A stretch of 21,269 bases of DNA, taken from contig CAJTKB010000026.1 of the NCBI GenBank assembly GCA_910576925.1, positions 1 through 21,269 of the forward strand, given 5' to 3'. The position numbers were made by a program, and so were the translations under genes. Position 1 is the first letter of the stretch, and each line of letters begins with the position of its first letter. Origin of the DNA: an uncultured Bacilli bacterium. Lineage in GTDB: Bacteria; Bacillota_I; Bacilli_A; RF39; UBA660. Positions 14,463 to 21,153 of this stretch are shown one piece after another. The notes under the pieces are model-generated. The model searched no databases, was not told where the DNA came from, and saw only the letters and a program-made list of their open reading frames with translations.

Positions 14463-14934
14463 TAAGATTTTATTAATTAGAATTTTTATCTTTTCTTTAA
14501 TTTGTTTTATTATAGATTTTATTTCCAAATTTTTGATAGAATATAATTTATCATTACTTGATACTATTACGGTTATTAAAGGTTTTTTCTATATAACATA
14601 TACAAAAAATATAGGTGGAGCTTGGTCAATACTTGAAGGAAGACAGTTAATTTTAGTTTTTGTTAGTATTATATTTTTAGTTTATTTAGTTTATTATATA
14701 ATAAAGGAAGAGCATATCAGTAAACTTTTGCTTTCATCTTATTCTTTAATAATTGGTGGTGTTTTTGGAAATTTAGTAGATAGAATATTTCGTGGATATG
14801 TAATTGACTTTTTGTCTTTTAATATATTTGGATATTATTTTCCTATATTTAATATTGCTGATATATTTATTGTAGTTGGTTTTCTTTTATTAATATTGGA
14901 AGAAGTTAGGAGGAATTTATGCAAGAATTGTTAG
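14455..14934 (+). CDS. lspA: Lipoprotein signal peptidase LspA
   Basis: 159 residues with four membrane segments. LspA cleaves the signal peptide from lipid-modified prolipoproteins in the cytoplasmic membrane. Motifs: IIDFISKFLIE (19-29), YTKNIGGAWSIL (49-60), GGVFGNLVDRIFRGYVIDFL (101-120) and FNIADIFIVVG (132-142). The catalytic aspartates are Asp118 and Asp136. The start at 14455 overlaps the end of dnaE by 8 bases (ATGAATAA), with GGTGAT 5 bases upstream, so dnaE translation probably feeds lspA. The end overlaps rluD by 16 bases. In many Firmicutes lspA sits between ileS and rluD; here it keeps rluD, but dnaE and the unknown unit separate it from ileS. A C-terminal LCKNC with two cysteines is unusual. 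Confidence 0.96.
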   Translation: MNNKILLIRIFIFSLICFIIDFISKFLIEYNLSLLDTITVIKGFFYITYTKNIGGAWSILEGRQLILVFVSIIFLVYLVYYIIKEEHISKLLLSSYSLIIGGVFGNLVDRIFRGYVIDFLSFNIFGYYFPIFNIADIFIVVGFLLLILEEVRRNLCKNC

Positions 14935-15812
14935 TTGATGAAGAAAATTTTGAGAGAGTAGATAGTTATTTAGCTAGAAAACTTGATATTTCGCGTAGTA
15001 AGGTGCAGAAGCTTATTAAGGATAAAAAAGTTTTTGTAAATGAGAAAGAAATTAGTTCTAGTTATAAGGTTTGTTTTGGTGATATTATTAAAGTTAATAA
15101 TAATTTAGATTTTTCTATTAATGTTATTGCTGAAGATATACCATTAGACATAGTTTATGAAGATGAGTATTTAATGATAATAAATAAAAAAAGTGGTATG
15201 GTTACTCATCCTGCACCAGGACATTATAATCAAACTTTAGTAAATGCTTTGCTGTATCATTTAGGAATTAATGAAAGTTCAAATATTAGAATAGGTATAG
15301 TGCATAGACTGGATAAAGATACTAGTGGTTTAATGGTAGTTGCTAAGAATGATGAGGTTTTAGAACTTCTTTCTAATATGATTAAAAATAGAGAAATTAA
15401 GAGACATTATTTAGCGATAGTAGAAGGGGATGATTTACCTAGTACTGCCACAATTGATGCTCCTATTGGAAGAGATGTTAAAAACAGAGAGAAAATGTGT
15501 GTTACAGATATTAATAGTAAGAATGCTATTACTCATATTAAAGTATTAAAACGTTTCAAGGATAAATCTTTAATAGAATGTATTTTAGAGTCTGGGAGAA
15601 CTCATCAAATAAGAGTTCATATGGCATATATTAAACATCCTGTGGTTAATGATCCTTTATATAATAATAGTAATGCTACGGATTTTGGACAAATGCTACA
15701 TTCTAAAAGTATTGAATTTGTGCATCCTATTACTAAAAAAAGTATTTATTTTGAACAAGATCCACCAAAAGAATTTTTAGCATATTTAACTACATTAAAA
15801 GAAAAGAACTAG
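14919..15812 (+). CDS. rluD: RluA/RluD-family 23S rRNA pseudouridine synthase
   Basis: 297 residues, usual length. It isomerises specific uridines of 23S rRNA to pseudouridine. It shows an N-terminal S4 RNA-binding domain (about 11-65: VDSYLARKLDISRSKVQKLI), then the catalytic domain with DIVYEDEYLMIINKKSGMVT, the signature GIVHRLDKDTSGLMVVAKN (127-145; catalytic Asp132), IGRDVKNREKM and ESGRTHQIRVHMAYIKHPV. The ATG at 14919 lies inside lspA, with TTAGGAGG just upstream. This ribosome site is built from two consecutive AGG Arg codons of lspA. The family (RluD, as in the B. subtilis ylyB position next to lspA) is sure; the exact target uridines are inferred from homologues. Confidence 0.94.
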   Translation: MQELLVDEENFERVDSYLARKLDISRSKVQKLIKDKKVFVNEKEISSSYKVCFGDIIKVNNNLDFSINVIAEDIPLDIVYEDEYLMIINKKSGMVTHPAPGHYNQTLVNALLYHLGINESSNIRIGIVHRLDKDTSGLMVVAKNDEVLELLSNMIKNREIKRHYLAIVEGDDLPSTATIDAPIGRDVKNREKMCVTDINSKNAITHIKVLKRFKDKSLIECILESGRTHQIRVHMAYIKHPVVNDPLYNNSNATDFGQMLHSKSIEFVHPITKKSIYFEQDPPKEFLAYLTTLKEKN

Positions 15813-15840
15813 TTTATATTTCTAGTTCTTTAGTATTATT
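15803..15840. terminator. Bidirectional terminator between rluD and the convergent gene
   Basis: A perfect 10-base stem, AAAGAACTAG (15803-15812) with CTAGTTCTTT (15822-15831), and a 9-base loop. The left arm is the end of rluD including its stop codon. T-rich sequence follows on both strands (better on the minus strand: TTTTCTTTTAA). Confidence 0.8.
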
Positions 15841-15852
15841 TTGTATTTACTT

Positions 15853-16242
15853 TTATCTTCTACTTATATTGTGTTCATATTTTTCATCAGCTACTTGCGA
15901 TTCATTTAAACTATTATCTAGGTTATCATATATTTCATTAATTTCAGAAGTCATTCTTATTGCAATACCAGATAATGTTCTTAATATAGATGGTTTATCT
16001 ATATTTAATATATTTGGAGTAATTCTAGGCGTTCTTCTTTTAAAGACTATTTCTTTACCATCTATTGTTGTGTTAACTTTATTTTGTTTTTGCTTTGTTA
16101 TTTTTATAGAAGTACCATTATCTATTATAATTCCATCTTTATCTGTTTCAACTATTAAATTTTCTCCATTGACTGAGAGTATGTTACCATTAATTATAGT
16201 TTGATCTTTCCTAATATTATTTATTGTTTCTTTATTATCCAT
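15853..16242 (-). CDS. Unrecognised 129-residue protein
   Basis: Family not recognised. The start at 16242 (MDNKETINNIRK) is preferred over the in-frame ATG at 16299. AAAGGGGTG lies upstream of it, and the longer version would start inside the -35 of a consensus promoter. The N-terminal half (QTIINGNILSVNGENLIV, then DGIIIDNGTSIKITK) has an alternating pattern that suggests beta strands. A basic segment (FKRRTPRITPNIL) and a helical C-terminal half (LRTLSGIAIRMTSEINEIYD) follow, with a charged tail. No membrane segment, signal peptide or Cys. It is divergent from typA and convergent with rluD, so it is transcribed alone. The overlapping plus-strand frame (15869-16204) lacks a ribosome site and is taken as a shadow. 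Confidence 0.7.
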   Translation of the reverse strand: MDNKETINNIRKDQTIINGNILSVNGENLIVETDKDGIIIDNGTSIKITKQKQNKVNTTIDGKEIVFKRRTPRITPNILNIDKPSILRTLSGIAIRMTSEINEIYDNLDNSLNESQVADEKYEHNISRR

Positions 16243-16270
16243 AATTCTTACACCCCTTTGAATATAGTAG

Positions 16271-16299
16271 ATTATATCACAAATCTTATAAAATGTCAA
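16271..16299 (-). promoter_or_regulatory. Consensus sigma-A promoter of the 129-residue gene
   Basis: On the minus strand: TTGACA (16299-16294), a spacer of exactly 17 bases, and TATAAT (16276-16271). Both hexamers are perfect, the only such case I found in the window. Confidence 0.85.
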
Positions 16300-16326
16300 T
16301 TTATTATAGCTTTTTTTTGTGAGATA

Positions 16327-16335
16327 TGTTATACT
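16327..16335 (+). promoter_or_regulatory. Extended -10 promoter of typA
   Basis: TGTTATACT (TG at 16327-16328, -10 at 16330-16335), 31 bases before the typA ATG, with no good -35. It lies 28 bases from the -35 of the divergent promoter. Confidence 0.5.
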
Positions 16336-16366
16336 CTAAGAGTTTATGTGAATAGAGGTGTATTTT

Positions 16367-18184
16367 ATGAATAAAAGAAATATTGCAATTATTGCCCATG
16401 TTGATCATGGAAAGACTACTTTGGTTGATGAAATCTTAAAGACATCTGGTATGTTTAGGGATAATGAAGATGTTAGTCAAGTTTCTATGGATTCAAATCA
16501 ATTAGAGAAAGAAAGAGGAATTACTATACTAGCTAAAACTACAGCTTTAGACTATAAAAATAATAGAATAAATATATTAGATACTCCAGGACATGCTGAT
16601 TTTGGTGGGGAAGTTGAACGTATTATGAATATGGTTGATGGAGTAGTTTTAGTAGTTGATGCATATGAAGGAACTATGCCACAGACAAGATTTGTTTTGA
16701 AAAAAGCCTTTGAAGCAAAAGTAAAGCCTATCGTAGTTATTAATAAAGTTGATAAACCTAGTGCTAGATGTAGTAAGGTTTTAGATGAAATATTAGATTT
16801 ATTTATTGAACTTGGAGCAGACGATGAACAATTAGATTTTAAAGTAGTCTATTCTTCAGCAATTAATGGTACTTGTTCTTTAAGTGATGATATCTCTACT
16901 CAAACTCCTGGTTTTGAAGAACTTCTTGATTTAATATTATCAGAGATACCAGCTCCATCTGGAGACAAGGATAAAAATTTGCAATTTCAGCCAGCACTTT
17001 TAGACTATAATGAATTTGTTGGTAGAATTGGAATAGGTAGGGTACAAAATGGTAAAATAAAAGTAGGACAAATGGTTAGTTGTTGTAGATTAGATGGTTC
17101 TTTGAAGCAATTTAGAATACAAAAATTATTTGGATATTATGGTTATAGTAGAGTTGAAATAGAAGAAGCTGAAGCTGGTGATATTATAGCAGTAGCAGGT
17201 CTTAGTGATATTTCGGTTGGTGAAACTTTATGTGAAGTTGGTAAGGAGGAAGCTCTTCCAAAACTTCATATTGATGAGCCTACACTTCAAATGACATTTG
17301 GAGCCAATACTTCTCCGTTTGTTGGACGTGATGGAAAACTTGTTACAGCTAGAAAAATAGAAGAGAGACTTAATAAAGAAACTCAGAAAGATGTTAGTTT
17401 GAAAGTAGAGCCTTATACAAGTGAATCTTTTCTAGTTTCTGGTAGAGGTGAGCTACATTTAGCTATTTTAATTGAAAATATGAGACGTGAAGGTTTTGAA
17501 TTAGAAGTATCTAAGCCACAGGTTATTGTAAGAGAAGAAAATGGTATTAAGATGGAGCCTTATGAAGAATTGCAAATAGATGTTCCTGAGGATGTTGTTG
17601 GAAGTGTAATAGAACAGTTAGGATTGCGTGGTGCTGTTATGGACAATATGTCTAATATAGATTCACAGACTAGACTTATTTATACTATACCTTCTCGTGG
17701 GTTAATTGGTTTTTCGACAATTTTTATGACTCTTACTAAGGGATATGGAATTATGAGTCACTCATTTAAAGAATATCGTCCAATCACAAATGTTAATGTA
17801 GGAGAAAGAAAATTAGGTGTTTTGGTTTCTATGGAAAATGGAGCCGCTACAAGTTATTCAATAGGTAATCTTGAGGATAGAGGAGTTATGTTTATCGAGC
17901 CTTCTATAGAAGTTTATGAAGGAATGATAATAGGTGAGTGTAATCGTGAAAATGATTTAGCAGTTAATGTTGTAAAGGGTAAGAACTTATCTAATGTTCG
18001 TGCTTCAGGTAGTGATCATACAGTAGTTTTGAAAAGGCCACGTCCTATAACTCTTGAATATGCTCTTGATTATATTAATTCAGATGAATTAGTAGAAGTT
18101 ACTCCTAATTTTATTAGACTTCGTAAGAAGATATTAGATACTGATGAAAGAAAAAAATATGATTCTAGAAAAAAGGTAGCATAA
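16367..18184 (+). CDS. typA: Ribosome-associated GTPase TypA/BipA
   Basis: 605 residues, usual length. TypA is a translational GTPase related to EF-G that binds the 70S ribosome and helps ribosome assembly and stress or cold adaptation. GTPase motifs: AHVDHGKTTLV (10-20), the switch II DTPGHADFGGEVE and NKVDKP. Domain II, the EF-G-like domains III and V, and the TypA-specific C-terminal domain (SRGLIGFSTIFMTLTKGYG, GAATSYSIGNLEDRGVMF, ECNRENDLAVNVVKGKNLSN) are all complete. The start at 16367 (MNKRNIAIIA) with AGAGGTG upstream is chosen over GTG 16358, which would lie inside that ribosome site. Monocistronic, with its own promoter and terminator. Confidence 0.97.
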   Translation: MNKRNIAIIAHVDHGKTTLVDEILKTSGMFRDNEDVSQVSMDSNQLEKERGITILAKTTALDYKNNRINILDTPGHADFGGEVERIMNMVDGVVLVVDAYEGTMPQTRFVLKKAFEAKVKPIVVINKVDKPSARCSKVLDEILDLFIELGADDEQLDFKVVYSSAINGTCSLSDDISTQTPGFEELLDLILSEIPAPSGDKDKNLQFQPALLDYNEFVGRIGIGRVQNGKIKVGQMVSCCRLDGSLKQFRIQKLFGYYGYSRVEIEEAEAGDIIAVAGLSDISVGETLCEVGKEEALPKLHIDEPTLQMTFGANTSPFVGRDGKLVTARKIEERLNKETQKDVSLKVEPYTSESFLVSGRGELHLAILIENMRREGFELEVSKPQVIVREENGIKMEPYEELQIDVPEDVVGSVIEQLGLRGAVMDNMSNIDSQTRLIYTIPSRGLIGFSTIFMTLTKGYGIMSHSFKEYRPITNVNVGERKLGVLVSMENGAATSYSIGNLEDRGVMFIEPSIEVYEGMIIGECNRENDLAVNVVKGKNLSNVRASGSDHTVVLKRPRPITLEYALDYINSDELVEVTPNFIRLRKKILDTDERKKYDSRKKVA

Positions 18185-18191
18185 AGTTTAG

Positions 18192-18221
18192 AAAAATAAC
18201 TATTATTAGTTGTTTTTTTTT
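18192..18221 (+). terminator. typA terminator
   Basis: AAAAATAACT (18192-18201) pairs with AGTTGTTTTT (18208-18217), one G-T pair, 6-base loop, and a T run to 18221. Confidence 0.8.
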
Positions 18222-18238
18222 ATGTAATTTTTTATAAT
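18210..18238 (+). promoter_or_regulatory. Weak candidate promoter of the 18256 gene
   Basis: TTGTTT (18210-18215), a 17-base spacer, and a perfect TATAAT (18233-18238), 17 bases before the first ATG. The -35 lies within the typA terminator. Confidence 0.4.
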
Positions 18239-18255
18239 TGTATTAAAGGTAGGCG

Positions 18256-18897
18256 ATGGTTATGACAAAGAAGAAACAAACAGAGGAAGAACTACTGCAA
18301 ACGCATGTGTTAAATTTGTCCGAAATTAGACAAGCAGAAGAGAATGAAAAAGGTATAAGAAATAGAAAATTACCTGTATTTTTGATTATTGTTGGATTTT
18401 TTTGTATTGCTACTGGTCTTGTTTTTTATGGTGTTGTTAATCATCTTAGCTTTAATAATGAAGATATCAAAGCTGAAAAAGAGCTTGCTACTGGAATGAG
18501 TCAGGAGATTTTGACTTGTTTGTCAGAATTTTTTGATGATTCTAATTCATATAAGATTGTTAATAAGGTTGTTTATTATTTTGATGATAGTATTTTAAAG
18601 TCATCTGAAATGCACACTAAAATATCATTTGTGAATATGAATGATATGGGAATGATTCAAGATTTAACTAGTAATTATAAGAACTTATATCCTTCTTCTA
18701 GTGGAGTTACTTATAATATTTATTCAAAAAATGAGACTATTTACTTTGATCGTAATATTAGCAATTATAATTTGTTTGATATTTCTACATATAATCCTAC
18801 TATTAGTACTTTGAATCATACTAATGTATTTGAAGGTGGCGAAGATATTTCTAATGTAAAAGAGAAGGAAATACTTCTTGGAAATTCATGTAGTTAA
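18256..18897 (+). CDS. Unrecognised single-pass membrane protein
   Basis: 213 residues if started at 18256; ATG 18262 (MTKKKQTEEE) is an equal alternative. AAAGG (18245-18249) suits the first and AGG (18251-18253) the second. A charged cytoplasmic N-terminus (1-38) precedes one membrane segment (about 40-62: LPVFLIIVGFFCIATGLVFYG is the core of it). An extracytoplasmic domain of about 150 residues follows, rich in Asn, Ser, Tyr and Asp. It has Cys in LTCLSEFF and a final NSCS. Ends such as KVVYYFDDSILKSS and TYNIYSKNETIYFDR look beta-rich. No motif that I can name. Monocistronic between the typA terminator and the terminator shared with rpmB. Topology resembles the 8658 protein, but I see no sequence relationship. 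Confidence 0.75.
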   Translation: MVMTKKKQTEEELLQTHVLNLSEIRQAEENEKGIRNRKLPVFLIIVGFFCIATGLVFYGVVNHLSFNNEDIKAEKELATGMSQEILTCLSEFFDDSNSYKIVNKVVYYFDDSILKSSEMHTKISFVNMNDMGMIQDLTSNYKNLYPSSSGVTYNIYSKNETIYFDRNISNYNLFDISTYNPTISTLNHTNVFEGGEDISNVKEKEILLGNSCS

Positions 18898-18916
18898 GTA
18901 AAGAGTCTGTAAAATA

Positions 18917-18944
18917 AAAAAGCCACAATTTTATGCGGCTTTTT
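18917..18944. terminator. Bidirectional terminator overlapping the 3' end of rpmB
   Basis: AAAAAGCC (18917-18924) pairs with GGCTTTTT (18937-18944), with an added CA/TG inside. On the plus strand TTTTTCTTCTTTT follows; on the minus strand TTTTTTATTTT follows. The right arm is the Lys-Ala-Ala coding end of rpmB. Confidence 0.85.
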
Positions 18945-19110
18945 CTTCTTTTCTTAATGTTCTAATTTCTTTTGCTGTTAATCTAATTTTTGTACCATCT
19001 TCTAATCTATATACTTGTAGATTTAGTTTTCTAGCTCTTTTTGATGTATTAAGAGCATGAGAACGATCATTTCCTTTTAATGGTTTTCTAGTTGTTGCTT
19101 TTTTTGCCAT
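18931..19110 (-). CDS. rpmB: 50S ribosomal protein bL28
   Basis: 59 residues. A structural protein of the large ribosomal subunit. The family signature is GNDRSHALNTSKRARKLNLQ (13-32), then TKIRLTAKEIRTLRK (40-54). The start at 19110 (MAKKATTRK) is chosen because AAAGGAGG lies upstream; the longer frame from 19185 would start within the promoter. It is slightly shorter than usual (about 62), because the N-terminal loop before GNDRSHALN is two residues shorter and has no Cys. It is thus a Cys-free bL28. It is preceded by a near-consensus promoter with a dyad symmetry and ends in a hairpin that contains its last codons. Confidence 0.93.
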   Translation of the reverse strand: MAKKATTRKPLKGNDRSHALNTSKRARKLNLQVYRLEDGTKIRLTAKEIRTLRKEEKAA

Positions 19111-19154
19111 ATTTTTTTCCTCCTTTGTATAAACATAATGTTGTTTCTGCTTAT

Positions 19155-19185
19155 TAACTTTATCATATAAAGTTATATAAGTCAA
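19155..19185 (-). promoter_or_regulatory. rpmB promoter overlapped by a perfect dyad
   Basis: On the minus strand: TTGACT (19185-19180), a 17-base spacer, and TAAAGT (19162-19157) preceded by TGA (extended -10). A perfect 9-base inverted repeat, TAACTTTAT (19155-19163) and ATAAAGTTA (19167-19175), with a 3-base centre covers the whole -10 and much of the spacer. This is the usual placement of a repressor operator; no regulator is encoded nearby that I can name. Confidence 0.5.
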
Positions 19186-19220
19186 ATAAAAGTTTATATA
19201 TGATTTTTTATTAGATATAA

Positions 19221-21029
19221 CTATGATGCTTCTGGTAATTCCTTACTTTTTTCTAATACTTTTACTTTTTCATTATTTGTTTGCAAGTTTTTCTTTTGTT
19301 CACTTGCTATTTTTCTAATTTCAAATTCTTTTTCTTTTAAGGTTTCATTAATGTGTATGAGATTGTCTAATAATTCACTATATTCTGGTACATTATCTAT
19401 ATAATCCTTATATTCAGATTTAAATTCGCTTATCATACTTTGCAGTTTATTAGATGTAGCATTTAAATTTTCGGCTGTATAGTTTAAGTTCTCTATAGTA
19501 TTTAATATATCTCTACTGAAATCTTCTACTGTTATTACTTTATATCTTTTTTTATTAATTTGTAATTTTGGTTTCAGAGCTCTTCTCATAAAATACATAT
19601 ATGAAAGAGTTGCTGCACCAGCTACTTTAGATGTAATAGGATCAGGAATCATCATATCAAAGGCTAACATTTTCAAAAGATTTTTACTTTGTTTATTTAG
19701 GAAACTTATTTGATATTCTACTTTTTCTTCGATAGTTTTTGAGTTCGCTATTTTTTCTTGAAGTGTTTTTAATAGTGCTTCTTGCTCTTGTTGAAATTTT
19801 TCTAATCTATCATTATATTTTTGAATATTTAAATATTCTGTTTTAAGATTATCTAAATTTTCCTCACTATCAATAATATCATTTTGTTGTTCTTGGAGAC
19901 TTTCCTGGAATATATCCTTTTCTTTTTCAATTTTATCTAATGTTGAAGAAAGTAGAATATATAATTCTGAATCTTCGAGTCCTTCTACTGTCTGACCTGT
20001 TCCTAAAATCGAAATATATTCATTAACTAAAGATCTTATGTAATCATCATCATAATTTGAAAGGTTATCAATATCAAGTTTTTTTCTTAATTCTTCAATT
20101 TTTTTGATAATTATATTTAGTTTTTCTAATAATTCTTCTATATCTGAAGTTGTAAAAGTTTTTTCAGAGTATTCTTCTAGTACTTTGTATTCAAATATTA
20201 ATTTTTTTAATTCATATCTAACGTCTTGTAATTCATTTTCATAACTTTCTATTAATTTAATATTAGTGAGTTTTTCAATTTTATTGTTTACATCTGTTAG
20301 TTTTTGTTTTGTCTCTGTTTTTAATTTATCACTATTTCTTTTTATTTCTTTTTCCTTTGATTTATTAATTTTTTCTTTAGAAGGAAAAGGAACTAACGAT
20401 ATAATTGGTTCTTTTGTTTTATTATGTCTAGCATTATTTTGGTTTGTAAATGTTTCACTATTATTATAATTATTATTAGAAGACGTTTCATTATAGCTAT
20501 TAATATTAATAACTTTTTTGTCTTTTGTTTGTGTATTTATAGAGTAGGTGGCTTCATATATAGGCCTTTTTTCATTATTTTGTATTAATTCCTCTTGAAT
20601 ATTTTTATTTTCAAGTTTTTCTTTTCTTATATTATTACTGTCTCTTTTTTTATTTGTTTTTTCATTTTTTACTTCAATGTTTTGATTATTAATATTAAAT
20701 TTATTTTGTGCTGTACTATTTGTTTTATCTATTTGTGTTTGGTTTTGCTCTTTAAAATATTTAGGAGAAAGTTTTATTTGAGTTTTAGTTGTTAATTTTT
20801 CTTCTTTTTCCTGGTTATCTTTTTTTGAATTTATTTTAAATGTTTGATAAGCATTTCCTATTATAATTAACGGAAGTATTTTTATAAATGTGTTAATATC
20901 TTTTCTTTTAATATCTTTTTTGTTTTTTTCATTTTCTATTGCTCTTAATTTTTCTTTTTGCTTTTTAGTAATTATTAAGGTTCTTCTACGATCATTTTTG
21001 CCACCCTTACTTCCTATAGTTTCATTCAT
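19221..21029 (-). CDS. Large coiled-coil protein with two hydrophobic segments, function unknown
   Basis: 602 residues; family not recognised. The start at 21029 (MNETIGSKGG) has AGGTGAT 4 bases upstream, and GTG 21038 would lie inside that site. A very basic N-terminus (1-50) is followed by a short hydrophobic stretch (49-60: IKILPLIIIGNA). An Asn/Lys/Thr/Gln-rich low-complexity region (about 65-240) comes next. Long coiled coil follows (about 240-450, rich in KIEKL and ELQDVRYELKKL-type heptads). A second hydrophobic segment (about 454-483: MLAFDMMIPDPITSKVAGAA) is followed by more coiled coil to the end. No Cys, no ATPase motif, no signal peptidase site. The layout would suit a membrane-tethered scaffold (inference only). 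It lies upstream of rpmB on the same strand, but rpmB has its own promoter. Confidence 0.8.
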   Translation of the reverse strand: MNETIGSKGGKNDRRRTLIITKKQKEKLRAIENEKNKKDIKRKDINTFIKILPLIIIGNAYQTFKINSKKDNQEKEEKLTTKTQIKLSPKYFKEQNQTQIDKTNSTAQNKFNINNQNIEVKNEKTNKKRDSNNIRKEKLENKNIQEELIQNNEKRPIYEATYSINTQTKDKKVININSYNETSSNNNYNNSETFTNQNNARHNKTKEPIISLVPFPSKEKINKSKEKEIKRNSDKLKTETKQKLTDVNNKIEKLTNIKLIESYENELQDVRYELKKLIFEYKVLEEYSEKTFTTSDIEELLEKLNIIIKKIEELRKKLDIDNLSNYDDDYIRSLVNEYISILGTGQTVEGLEDSELYILLSSTLDKIEKEKDIFQESLQEQQNDIIDSEENLDNLKTEYLNIQKYNDRLEKFQQEQEALLKTLQEKIANSKTIEEKVEYQISFLNKQSKNLLKMLAFDMMIPDPITSKVAGAATLSYMYFMRRALKPKLQINKKRYKVITVEDFSRDILNTIENLNYTAENLNATSNKLQSMISEFKSEYKDYIDNVPEYSELLDNLIHINETLKEKEFEIRKIASEQKKNLQTNNEKVKVLEKSKELPEAS

Positions 21030-21047
21030 ATTTATCACCTATTTAAG

Positions 21048-21056
21048 ATTTTAACA
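21048..21056 (-). promoter_or_regulatory. Extended -10 promoter of the coiled-coil protein gene
   Basis: On the minus strand TGTTAAAAT (-10 TAAAAT at 21053-21048, TG before it) lies 18 bases before the start codon, with only a weak -35 (TATAAA) at 17 bases. Same form as the element before the 1442 gene. Confidence 0.4.
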
Positions 21057-21153
21057 TAAAAGTTTTGATTTTTATATATTTTGTATATAAGTAAGTAGAA
21101 TATTTTTAATAATATTTATATATTTATTGGAAACACTATTGATGAGGTGTTTT

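Noticed and set aside
15869..16204. 111-codon hydrophobic open frame on the plus strand opposite the 129-residue gene
   Set aside because: No ribosome site or promoter, while the minus-strand frame has both in consensus form. The hydrophobicity is what an antisense of AT-rich coding sequence gives.
20266..20795. Two plus-strand frames rich in Phe, Ser and Leu opposite the coiled-coil gene
   Set aside because: They are antisense images of Lys/Glu/Asn-rich codons and have no ribosome sites.
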